Assembly: GCA_016285075.1 (NCBI GenBank)
Contig: JAEEQB010000031.1
Span: 1-51,352 of the forward strand
Source: Prevotella sp.
GTDB taxonomy: Bacteria > Bacteroidota > Bacteroidia > Bacteroidales > Bacteroidaceae
Length of the DNA stretch: 51,352 bases
Direction: 5' to 3'
Within the stretch, counting starts at the first letter, position 1; each line of letters begins with the position of its first letter. This document shows, piece after piece, positions 45,901-51,352 of the stretch. The notes beneath the pieces are model-generated. The model made no database searches and was not told where the DNA came from. It saw nothing but the letters and a program-made list of their open reading frames with translations. A program made the position numbers and the translations under genes.

Positions 45901-46524
45901 GCCTCCAGAAGAAGCAACTATTTTCTTTAATTCATAGAATTTTGACTCAAACTCATCAACAAGTAATACGGGAACATTTCCTGAAGAGATTGCTGAAGAT
46001 ATTATATCTTTATTGAACACAACATCCTTAAAAGGGTTTTCTTCCTTCTCGTCAAATACGACATCCACAGATTCAAAATCCTTTAGATAGTCAGTTAATG
46101 ACACGTTTACATTTTCATCACCGCTTTGAAATTCCGGGAAATCAACATTGTACACTTCATCATAGTTGTCAGATATAAGAAGTGTAATTTGCTCGTCAAT
46201 CATTTTCTTTAAAATCAAACTCAGACGGTTATTTTCAACTTTTCCAGAATCATTTGCTTTGGCTTCTTTCTTAACTTCATCGACAATTTTAGCCAAAGGC
46301 ATATATAATGCAGGTGTCTTAAGAACTTCCCAACAATAGTGAAAAATATAATATAAGGTATTTGTTTTTCCTATGCCAAATGCTCCTTGTAACATAATTG
46401 GTTGGATATTACCATTCTCGCAACATCCTTCACGCAGATCCTTTTCTACTGTTTCACGTAGATGCTTGTGCTCATTGCTCAAGTCTATCCACTTCGTTTT
46501 TTTAATAAGAGGAATATAAGCCAT
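42976..46524 (-). CDS. 1182-aa P-loop ATPase, core of the candidate conflict system
   Basis: The N-terminal ~330 residues are an ATPase module: Walker A GAFGIGKT (47-54), Walker B VLLVDE (186-191), a sensor-like VIGNGPASGYE (227-237) and a basic segment KRRF near 270. Residues ~330-1182 are long, helical, Lys/Glu-rich, with several coiled coils and no motif I can name. The layout resembles large STAND or BREX-type ATPases in size, but I see no sequence signature that places it in BrxC, PglY or DUF499. It is the largest gene of the operon, 5 bp after the 318-aa gene. Base composition is much more AT-rich than in the housekeeping genes. Confidence 0.8.
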   Translation of the reverse strand: MAYIPLIKKTKWIDLSNEHKHLRETVEKDLREGCCENGNIQPIMLQGAFGIGKTNTLYYIFHYCWEVLKTPALYMPLAKIVDEVKKEAKANDSGKVENNRLSLILKKMIDEQITLLISDNYDEVYNVDFPEFQSGDENVNVSLTDYLKDFESVDVVFDEKEENPFKDVVFNKDIISSAISSGNVPVLLVDEFESKFYELKKIVASSGGGILRELFDQIVQTHPFQLVIGNGPASGYEVAKDKGSDTDSETAANRRLKTIPIPFPASSLLKRRFMEGCANGYVNFIWWMSRCRPGHVQKLHDNVKYDMLSGYKSSEFVTQSIFNEPIDEGGEEVTYLKTSYFETIDSHLFPIVKDLLLNFEPRKLTMEKDYIDAFKDENDAKSFFCSDETINVETVLCPAIKDDLSLFLDKCKNSDAKYLNINYYTHLNKYFSYILDACANKEGEIAFNSPYKYAEEALADSFLIPLLELTYDFVSQYEDGEAPAIKEVRDFLLDCIKHVEHSKDEEQIADDFPELSNLFDGFKANKSKGEVFFIQFSLRALREIFEQPIGSPILRYRGMSLEQKLEMIDFQKTVLLTDSYDDQMIVFVPNLEEEKQNAYLVCLEKYINSVKIDLHQKAKKTLHVVYLQESEKIEALKNKITKDGDVLLPIAKYKKLVFELFDDYKFNFGRQIQDFIDSVAKIVIAGCACGDLYSPNGMTYEVRDVITKIKDSSWTPQKEIRRTIEHYEKLVCEGDNAILKAVRLKSQEVFEDALAKAICNASDYEDNIPCDFTKVVDGKVADPRSKCISLLYVMEKASKSNTCHNSLLELLKKVGTQTGGLYLSPSEDKVLQTLHFDQLKTALSDSEELKEIFEKFKVDDKFIQNLLLFANAMVTETTATGFEDLYSFMNDSFENHWIGTYSDKLKYNCPKAEMLMKLLYFSQYVSKMDINSLKESLINSITTKGAELNEIRATLTNSINEVLTLLYAQKPQRENDSQPFFGYLQKLQEVGRLFEDCNRVLKEETESVAALCIVKSIYSRLEDIVDSVKILSSQTITVKNSLNSFQQTINRTYQSPINEIYEDKLAAKLINMKSPDASKNGFKGYNEDYCWNNTRNSLKYHKDETKNVFTTKLNPVKKETLKANDVSVFTTYLSRVLLSSTDIKTRLESVLNLCKDCKVLADDYNELKSQISNLLKFEDNNG

Positions 46525-46529
46525 GACTT

Positions 46530-47486
46530 TTATTTTAATCTTATTGTTATCTTTTTTGATGTTAGAGGACTCTCAATATCATATAAACCTTTTTTGAGAC
46601 CACTATATACAATACGCTCGTCATTTGAACGATAGTCGAATGCCTTTCCGTTACTTGATAGTTTTACGTCAACTTTTGGAATGATAGTAAGAATGTACTC
46701 ATTGTTTTTCTTCCGCACTTCAATATGAAATGGCACATCGACAGAATCAATCTCTATACAGTCATTATCTGTTAGTATATTACCCGAACGTGCTGCCATT
46801 GCATATTCTGCATGACCTGTAAGAGGAATTAATGTCGGAGATTGTACATTCAATTTAGGCATATGAATAGTGCGCACTTTAGAATCGCTCATAAAATCAA
46901 CCGAGAATGAGAAATAATCAGCACGTTCCATTTCATTCGTATAAGCGATGATTGACTGGTTAAGGAACCTTGCGTTAGAGATTTCAATCTCACGGAATGT
47001 TTGTTGATCTTTAGATAGTTCCTCACTTGATTCATGAATTTCGCAACAGTAGTCACCAACATATTTATCCAATATTTCGGTAAGCAGTGGTTGCTCATTC
47101 CATGTTTCTACGATGAAAGGGAAGCCTACCAACGCGGCATTATCACATATTAGTTCATTCGAAGATGCCATATCAACAAACGGTGATAATGGACAAACAC
47201 GAACAAATGATATTTCTTCGCTTAATTCTTCTGGCTCAGAAATAAGCAATACTATCATTTTGTGTTTACTTGTTTGAATCTCACCTTCGAAATCTACATA
47301 TTGACTCTTTACTGTCCAAATCTGGTTTCTTCTATATTTAGGAAGAATCCTTAAGTTTGGACAAGATCTATTGAATGATGCAAAAATATTATTAATATAC
47401 TGTACATCATTTTCATTTACTGATATGTTGACATCTGAAGTGGCTTCATCTACGCTACTACTCAGAAACTTATTTATAACATTCAT
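46530..47486 (-). CDS. unknown 318-aa protein of the MoxR-vWA operon
   Basis: An acidic protein without signal peptide or membrane helices. The middle reads like alternating beta strands (KHKMIVLLISEPEELSEEIS, EISFVRVCPLSPFVDMA, AALVGFPFIVETW), and the last ~90 residues look like a beta-sandwich (IEVRKKNNEYILTIIPKVDV, then VKLSSNGKAFDYR). I do not recognise it. I chose the ATG at 47486; a TTG at 47495 would add three residues. It lies between the sigma-like gene and the large ATPase with 5 bp to the latter, so a structural or regulatory partner role is plausible. Confidence 0.7.
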   Translation of the reverse strand: MNVINKFLSSSVDEATSDVNISVNENDVQYINNIFASFNRSCPNLRILPKYRRNQIWTVKSQYVDFEGEIQTSKHKMIVLLISEPEELSEEISFVRVCPLSPFVDMASSNELICDNAALVGFPFIVETWNEQPLLTEILDKYVGDYCCEIHESSEELSKDQQTFREIEISNARFLNQSIIAYTNEMERADYFSFSVDFMSDSKVRTIHMPKLNVQSPTLIPLTGHAEYAMAARSGNILTDNDCIEIDSVDVPFHIEVRKKNNEYILTIIPKVDVKLSSNGKAFDYRSNDERIVYSGLKKGLYDIESPLTSKKITIRLK

Positions 47487-47518
47487 AATTACCAAGTTTT
47501 GTCATATGAATAATACTT

Positions 47519-48451
47519 CTATTTTGACAAATCGTCCAAAGAATTTGCAAGACTTTTTAAAAAAGCAACGCCATCATCTTCATTATCAGGCATATATGTT
47601 GCAAAAATTTTCTTCTTGAATTCATCGATTTTGTTATGTATTGTACTCTTAGGAATATTATACTTGTCAGAAAGCTCAGATAATGACACTTTGCCAGAAT
47701 CTTGAAATATATACTCCAAATAAATACGTGAATCAACAGGAGAAACACCTTGAAGTATTTCTTTAATTTCACTATCGTATTTTGATTCTTGTTGGTTGTC
47801 AAATACTACTTCCTGCTCAGTGTCAACACTTGAAATACTTATTTGATCCAAAAGGCTAAATACTGCATTGGCTAAAGAATCAATCAACACGTATCCATCT
47901 GCTGACATAAGTATGTCTTCTATTGCTAATTTTACAATAGGCTTAAATTGCTTTGTATTTTCTGTTATCGGATAGTGAGCCATATACCTTATGGTTTCTG
48001 CCAAATCAGATATCCATTTATCGTTAGAAGCATATTCGCCAATAATATAGTCTTGCCCTAAATTTGAGGTTATTGTGTAGTCCTCTTTGCATATAGCATT
48101 GACTAATTCTTTGCACTTTTGAAAGCTAATTCCAGTTTTTTGTTGTTCTTCTTTGATCCTATTAGATACAAATGACACTAACATCTGTGTGAAATAGTAT
48201 GAAAGATACTCATATGGAACTTTATCAATGTACTTTAGTTTCTCATTTGAAATAATCCATTCAAAGAACTGCTGTGACAATTCAAGATAATCGTCCTCAT
48301 TCCAATTAGAATCATTATTGCTCGATACAATAATATTCTTTTGCCACTGGTAGCGTCTAACCATGGTTGCTATAGAACCAACGATGCTAGTATATCCTTT
48401 CTGGGTCAAACGGCCAGAAAGTAAATCTAATATATATTCTTCCTTAAACAT
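47519..48451 (-). CDS. sigma-factor-like DNA-binding protein
   Basis: A 310-aa product. The N-terminal half (about 10-105) resembles the helical sigma region 2 layout (VRRYQWQKNIIV, YLELSQQFFEWIIS, YLSYYFTQMLVSFVSNRIKEE). The C-terminal segment (about 232-285) looks like region 4 with a helix-turn-helix: GVSPVDSRIYLEYIFQ, then SLSELSDKYNIPKSTIHNKI. The middle is an uncharacterised spacer. It could direct or gate transcription of this operon, or be a sensor. It starts by overlapping the 139-aa gene's stop (ATGTTTAA). The sigma call is inference from the pattern. Confidence 0.55.
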   Translation of the reverse strand: MFKEEYILDLLSGRLTQKGYTSIVGSIATMVRRYQWQKNIIVSSNNDSNWNEDDYLELSQQFFEWIISNEKLKYIDKVPYEYLSYYFTQMLVSFVSNRIKEEQQKTGISFQKCKELVNAICKEDYTITSNLGQDYIIGEYASNDKWISDLAETIRYMAHYPITENTKQFKPIVKLAIEDILMSADGYVLIDSLANAVFSLLDQISISSVDTEQEVVFDNQQESKYDSEIKEILQGVSPVDSRIYLEYIFQDSGKVSLSELSDKYNIPKSTIHNKIDEFKKKIFATYMPDNEDDGVAFLKSLANSLDDLSK

Positions 48452-48863
48452 TGATTCCTAAACTAAATTTGATTTGCAATTTTAAATCCTCTATTTGCTC
48501 GCTACTAAGAGTGTCAATACCATTCCAACCTCTTTGAAGATTGTATAGGTCTTTAGAATTGTACGTCATCCTCAATTTAATAAGAAAATGAGAATATGGA
48601 CATTCAGGGTCGCTTGGGTCTATTTTGACCCTGTATACACTGGTACCTTTATTATAATCTTTTGATGTGCCAGGGATTAACCAGCATTTTTTATTCTCAT
48701 CATAAACTCGCCCAATAACTGACGGATGAATGTCTTCCTTGTCTTTGTTATGGGCAAAAGAATTATTCCAAATCCCATTTGGAGCGCCCCAAATTGAACC
48801 GATTTCTGGAGAATAGATATCTCGCAATATATTCTTCCAATTGGAATTCTTTAAGTCTATCAT
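48444..48863 (-). CDS. first gene of the operon, small possible PemK-like barrel protein
   Basis: A 139-aa protein. Its strand pattern (HPSVIGRVYDENKKCWLIPG, TSVYRVKIDP, SHFLIKLRMTY) and the order GxP, hPxVIGRV, IPGTS loosely recall the MazF/PemK SH3-like barrel, but the family's catalytic residues are not clear, so this is a weak call. It overlaps the sigma-like gene by 8 bp and lies 28 bp after vsr on the same strand. I see no TAnnTTTG box just before it. Confidence 0.5.
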   Translation of the reverse strand: MIDLKNSNWKNILRDIYSPEIGSIWGAPNGIWNNSFAHNKDKEDIHPSVIGRVYDENKKCWLIPGTSKDYNKGTSVYRVKIDPSDPECPYSHFLIKLRMTYNSKDLYNLQRGWNGIDTLSSEQIEDLKLQIKFSLGINV

Positions 48864-48891
48864 TATATTGTATTCAATTAATAATCATTAT

Positions 48892-49422
48892 TTAGAAGTT
48901 AGAATCTTCTGCCGCTATTGGCATCTGCATATCTTCCTCATCTAGTTTCGGGTATGGGAAGGTTTTTGCCCCGTGATCTTGCAGCCAGATATGATTCAGA
49001 GTGAAAGCGATAGAGTCTAATGTATCTTCACGCTTATCTGGCTTCAGTTCACATTCCCACACGGTGATGCAGTGCCAACCCATGCTGGCTAGTGCTCGCT
49101 GTTCTTCGCGATCACGCACCTTATTCCTGCAAATCTTTTCAATCCAGAAGTCACGATTGGTGTTAGGTATCTTGCAGCACTCTGAATTTTCAAGCTTTTG
49201 TATATCAACCATGTGACCATGCCAGAAACAACCATTTACAAAAATGCATGTACGGTACTTGCGAAGTACTAAGTCCGGATGACCTGGTAGGCGTTTATGA
49301 TTCAGCCTGTATCTGAATCCACGTTTCCACAGTCCACCGCGCACAATCACCTCCGGCTTCGTGTCCTTCGACCGGATGGCAGCCATATTCTGATGGCGTT
49401 GTTGTGCAGTGAGTCTGTCCAT
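48892..49422 (-). CDS. vsr: very short patch repair endonuclease Vsr
   Basis: A 176-aa nuclease that nicks T:G mismatches left by deamination of 5-methylcytosine. The family signature is clear: RSKDTKPEV at the start, LPGHPDLVLRKY with the catalytic Asp, and FVNGCFWHGH with the zinc/active-site His and Cys. It is normally beside a cytosine methylase (dcm), but none is in the window; only a gene remnant precedes it. The ATG lies 11 bp after that remnant's stop. Confidence 0.95.
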   Translation of the reverse strand: MDRLTAQQRHQNMAAIRSKDTKPEVIVRGGLWKRGFRYRLNHKRLPGHPDLVLRKYRTCIFVNGCFWHGHMVDIQKLENSECCKIPNTNRDFWIEKICRNKVRDREEQRALASMGWHCITVWECELKPDKREDTLDSIAFTLNHIWLQDHGAKTFPYPKLDEEDMQMPIAAEDSNF

Positions 49423-49433
49423 ATTCTTTTCTT

Positions 49434-49640
49434 TTATTCCATTGCATCTGGACTGTCATATAATTCCATTGCTGCTAGAGCTTCGTCATCATTACTGAAT
49501 TCCGAATCCTCCTCGAAGATTTTTTCTACCTCTTCAGACACACGAACTTGTTCGCTTGCCAAAGCAAGAACTTCACTGTTCTCAATCTGCTCAATTTCCA
49601 CCTTCTGCTTCTCAGGAGTGAATGAGCCAACCTTACAAGA
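49434..49640 (-). pseudogene. 3' remnant of an unidentified gene upstream of vsr
   Basis: An open frame of ~68 codons without a start, running from just after a TAA to a stop 11 bp before vsr. It encodes a strongly acidic end (EEVEKIFEEDSEFSNDDEAL). The close, same-strand spacing suggests it was the gene once co-transcribed with vsr, perhaps the partner methylase or an associated factor, but I cannot identify it. Confidence 0.55.
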
Positions 49641-49664
49641 TTAAATTCTATGTCTCATATTATT

Positions 49665-50006
49665 TCATTTTAGGGTTTCTATTAGTTCCTTTAACGAACA
49701 GCATACACGGGTAAACAGCTTGTACATCAGCTCTGGCTCTTGCCTTTTAGGAATGTATGCAATGGTTATCTTACCTTTGCCAGCAAACCATCCTGCTTCA
49801 GTATGAGCACTTCTGCCGCAAGGTAATACCAATACGCAAGTATCACAAGCCTCCATTGCTTCAATGTCATTGTGGAACTGACGTTCAGCTTTGGGGTGTT
49901 GCAGCATATCACAATACTGCTGTGGACTCCACTCCATATAGTCCTCGCTCACACTTCTCCACTTAAATCCAGGATCACCAGATGGAGGATTGCGGAAGTC
50001 ATATAC
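49665..50006 (-). pseudogene. nucleoside 2-deoxyribosyltransferase-like gene, N-terminus deleted
   Basis: The frame encodes VYDFRNPPSGDPGFKW, then EAMEACDTCVLVLPCGRSAHTEAGW (quoted as two family motifs, residues run on), and ends SLKELIETLK. These match the C-terminal four-fifths of the nucleoside deoxyribosyltransferase-like fold. The family's N-terminal strand and nucleotide loop before the VYDFRNP motif are missing, replaced in another frame by an XRE gene start. A GTG at 49952 could still start a shortened 95-aa protein. Confidence 0.75.
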
Positions 50007-50127
50007 AGGTACACCACTTGGAGACTGTTGAAGGTGAGCAGCCCAACTCTCTGGATAGCCAAAGATTGGACTTCTTTTTCTCTACCAATATCACTTTTAA
50101 GCGATTTAGATCTTTGTTAGCAGCCAT
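49999..50127 (-). pseudogene. XRE-type regulator fragment
   Basis: From an ATG at 50127 it reads LKVILVEKKKSNLWLSREL and then GCSPSTVSKWCT, a clear helix-turn-helix start of the small XRE regulators that often sit beside Bacteroidetes methylase genes. It ends after 42 residues at a TGA created where the nucleoside deoxyribosyltransferase-like sequence begins. A deletion joining the two genes out of frame is the simplest reading. Confidence 0.75.
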
Positions 50128-50150
50128 ATCTTACTATTATATAATCGCTA

Positions 50151-50180
50151 CAAAGTTAAACATTATATTTGACATAACAA
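50151..50180 (-). promoter_or_regulatory. promoter of the XRE-to-vsr-to-MoxR gene run
   Basis: On the reverse strand TAACTTTG (50158-50151) and a TTG (50180-50178) 19 bp upstream form a good Bacteroidetes promoter, 23 bp before the XRE ATG. It is the only convincing promoter I found for the reverse-strand run down to the conflict operon. Confidence 0.65.
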
Positions 50181-50280
50181 CTAAAAACCTAAATAATTTG
50201 AGAAATTTAATGAATCGAGTTCATTTTACGGGTAAGATATAACAAAAAAGGATTGACAGCTTTATTACTGCCAGTCCCCT

Positions 50281-50512
50281 GTGACTTTTGGTTCATGGTT
50301 AAAGGCAACTATTGGTTAATGGTTCATGGTTAAGGGTTAAGGGTGACTTTTGGTTCATGGGTAATGGTGACTTTTGGTTCATGGGTAAAGGCAACTATTG
50401 GTTAATGGTTCATGGTTCATGGTTAAGGGTTAAGGGTGACTTTTGGTTCATGGGTAATGGTGACTTTTGGTTAAGGGGTAAAGGTGACTTTTGGTTAAGG
50501 GTTAAGGGTGAG
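50281..50512. repeat. nested repeat array: 24-bp units inside 86-93-bp superunits
   Basis: GTGACTTTTGGTTCATGGGT and relatives start at 50281, 50343, 50367, 50436, 50460 and 50484, with 24-bp steps inside clusters. Larger blocks repeat 86 bp apart (GGCAACTATTGGTTAATGG at 50304 and 50390). GGTTAAGGGTTAAGGG runs are part of the units. One frame stays open across it because 24 is a multiple of three, but it looks non-coding. Confidence 0.85.
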
Positions 50513-50555
50513 AGGGATCGCGATGCGATAGAGTATCATACATTATGGATTTCAA

Positions 50556-50691
50556 AGAGATAGTCTTAACGAAGTGTCCGGATAGTTTCTTTGCGTCGTT
50601 CAGATAGTCTCTATACCCCCTAAGGGATTATCTCAATGAGGTGTTCAGATAATCTTAACGACTCGTTCAGATAGTCTCAATGAACCAAAGG
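50556..50691. repeat. six-copy 22-bp tandem array
   Basis: GATAGTCT-type cores occur at 50559, 50581, 50603, 50626, 50648 and 50670, that is every 22 bp with one 23-bp step. The best-kept unit is TTCAGATAGTCTCAATGA. Units are more diverged than in the 441-682 array. Confidence 0.85.
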
Positions 50692-51217
50692 TGACATGGT
50701 GTCGTATGGTGCGCTTTCCGGGTGCAAAGGTACAACATCAGGTGAGGTGTCTGACCCTCTTTGGTCAATAGTCACACAGATCTCACAGATCTCACTGATT
50801 GATTAAACGAACACGAGATTTGTCGAAGACCCATGAGTGCTCGCAGTAATTACTCGAATTACACTCTAAAGTCACACAGATCTCACAGGTTCCCATTCCC
50901 TTGAGGGGAGGGGTTAGGGGTGAGGCTGTTCCCATAGATGGTATAGATCTGTGTGAGTCTATAGGCAGTTTCTGGGTCTTTGGCGAAACGCACATCTGGG
51001 CAACAACGTCCTGACAGAAGTCGGAGTCGTAGGCAACGACCACTAGCTGGAGGTACGGGCTCGTGCTGCTTGGATCCCGAAAGGAGGGTGTCAGTATGTC
51101 TTTTTGTCTCGTCATCGGTCGCGCGTGTTATTTTTTGTCTTTTAAACCCTAAATCCCGAATATAACCATGATAATATGGTTAAATATCTATAAATATTTG
51201 TTATTCAGTAGCTTTTA
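50692..51217. other. region between repeats and transposase, with an 18-bp repeat pair
   Basis: GTCACACAGATCTCACAG occurs at 50771-50788 and again exactly 100 bp later at 50871-50888. AGATCTGTGTGA at 50945-50956 is the inverse of part of it. A reverse-strand frame of 107 codons (51115-50792) covers these repeats; I do not accept it as a gene without homology. Near 51164-51181 the sequence AACCAT and its inverse ATGGTT may mark the end region of the following insertion sequence. Confidence 0.5.
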
Positions 51218-51251
51218 TTTGATGATATTCGAATAAATATGGTTATATTTG
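51218..51251 (+). promoter_or_regulatory. promoter of the right-edge transposase
   Basis: TTTG (51218-51221) and TATATTTG (51244-51251) are 22 bp apart, 19 bp before the ATG. Confidence 0.65.
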
Positions 51252-51270
51252 CACCCAATAAAGTGCATTT

Positions 51271-51352
51271 ATGGCTAAAACACGTTACAACATCATCGAA
51301 ATTACCCAGAAAAAGACGGGTATCACCTATATTTATGAGGATTATTCCTATT
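51271..51352 (+). CDS. transposase N-terminus, cut by the window edge
   Basis: Only 27 codons are visible. They read MAKTRYNIIEITQKKTGITY and then IYEDYSY, which resembles the N-terminus of large IS4/IS1634-type transposases frequent in Bacteroidales. The upstream AT-rich DNA with small inverted repeats would be the left end of that insertion sequence. Family assignment is from memory of the N-terminal pattern and cannot be confirmed with the catalytic core out of view. Confidence 0.6.
   Translation, partial: MAKTRYNIIEITQKKTGITYIYEDYSY

Noticed and set aside
42976..46524. Assignment of the large ATPase to BREX (BrxC/PglY) or DISARM
   Set aside because: None of the partner genes of those systems (PglX, PglZ, drmA/B/C) is present, and no specific BrxC motif was recognised.
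50320..50345. Telomere-like sequence
   Set aside because: GGTTAAGGGTTAAGGG is part of a local degenerate repeat; the window does not end here and shows no other telomere feature.
50312..50563. Open frame rich in DFWFMGNG repeats
   Set aside because: A by-product of the 24-bp repeat, without ribosome site or homology I recognise.
50792..51115. 107-codon reverse-strand frame
   Set aside because: It spans direct and inverted repeats, starts inside a presumed IS border region and has no recognisable domain; kept only as a note.

Overview
The window looks like a chromosome segment of a Bacteroidales bacterium, most likely Prevotellaceae. The signs are TAnnTTTG promoter -7 boxes, the LpxC-FabZ fusion in an lpxD/lpxC-fabZ/lpxA cluster, a GldB-like lipoprotein, a DUF4861 protein, and purH-mreB-mreC-mreD-mrdA-rodA gene order. 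No rRNA, tRNA or CRISPR array was recognised. Species cannot be fixed from the sequence alone.

Layout. (1) 1-978 has no gene but holds a 22-bp tandem array of 11 copies, a second two-copy 22-bp repeat, an 18-bp palindrome and a perfect 15-bp-stem hairpin just before the prfA promoter. (2) 979-16410 is a forward-strand housekeeping block: prfA, a small membrane protein, pyrF, an HD phosphohydrolase, the lipid A genes, miaA, a class A PBP, a PIF1-like helicase, recN and a secreted protease-like/TPR protein. (3) 16411-33527 holds a zinc-ribbon gene, gldB-like, DUF4861, a stand-alone IMP cyclohydrolase domain of PurH, the rod-shape operon mreBCD-mrdA-rodA, a TPR protein, SPOR-ruvX-def, a YtxH/holin-like trio, a Sel1 protein, an acyl-ACP thioesterase and a GH5 lipoprotein. 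Two full copies of a ~163-bp element with terminal inverted repeats (MITE-like) lie in this part.

(4) 33528-37944 is scarred accessory DNA. A truncated third MITE-like copy is fused to a rhuM-like gene. That gene is split by a complete IS21-family element (33937-36732) with matching ends and a perfect 7-bp target duplication. Next comes a WYL regulator gene broken by one in-frame TAG. (5) 37977-48863 is a visibly AT-rich, tightly packed seven-gene reverse-strand operon. In transcription order it encodes a small basic-barrel-like protein, a sigma-factor-like protein, an unknown 318-aa protein, a 1182-aa P-loop ATPase, a coiled-coil protein, a MoxR-type AAA+ ATPase, and a vWA protein carrying an HExxH motif. 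This is the best candidate for a little-described NTP-driven conflict (defence) system. It is preceded by vsr without its methylase and by deletion-fused remnants of an XRE regulator and a nucleoside 2-deoxyribosyltransferase-like gene. (6) 50281-51352 carries nested 24-bp/86-bp repeats, a six-copy 22-bp array, an 18-bp repeat pair and the start of a transposase gene.

Taken together, a conserved envelope and cell-shape core is joined to a decaying defence island whose boundaries are made of insertion sequences, MITE-like elements and short-period repeat arrays. All function calls rest on motif reading and gene context; no database search was run.
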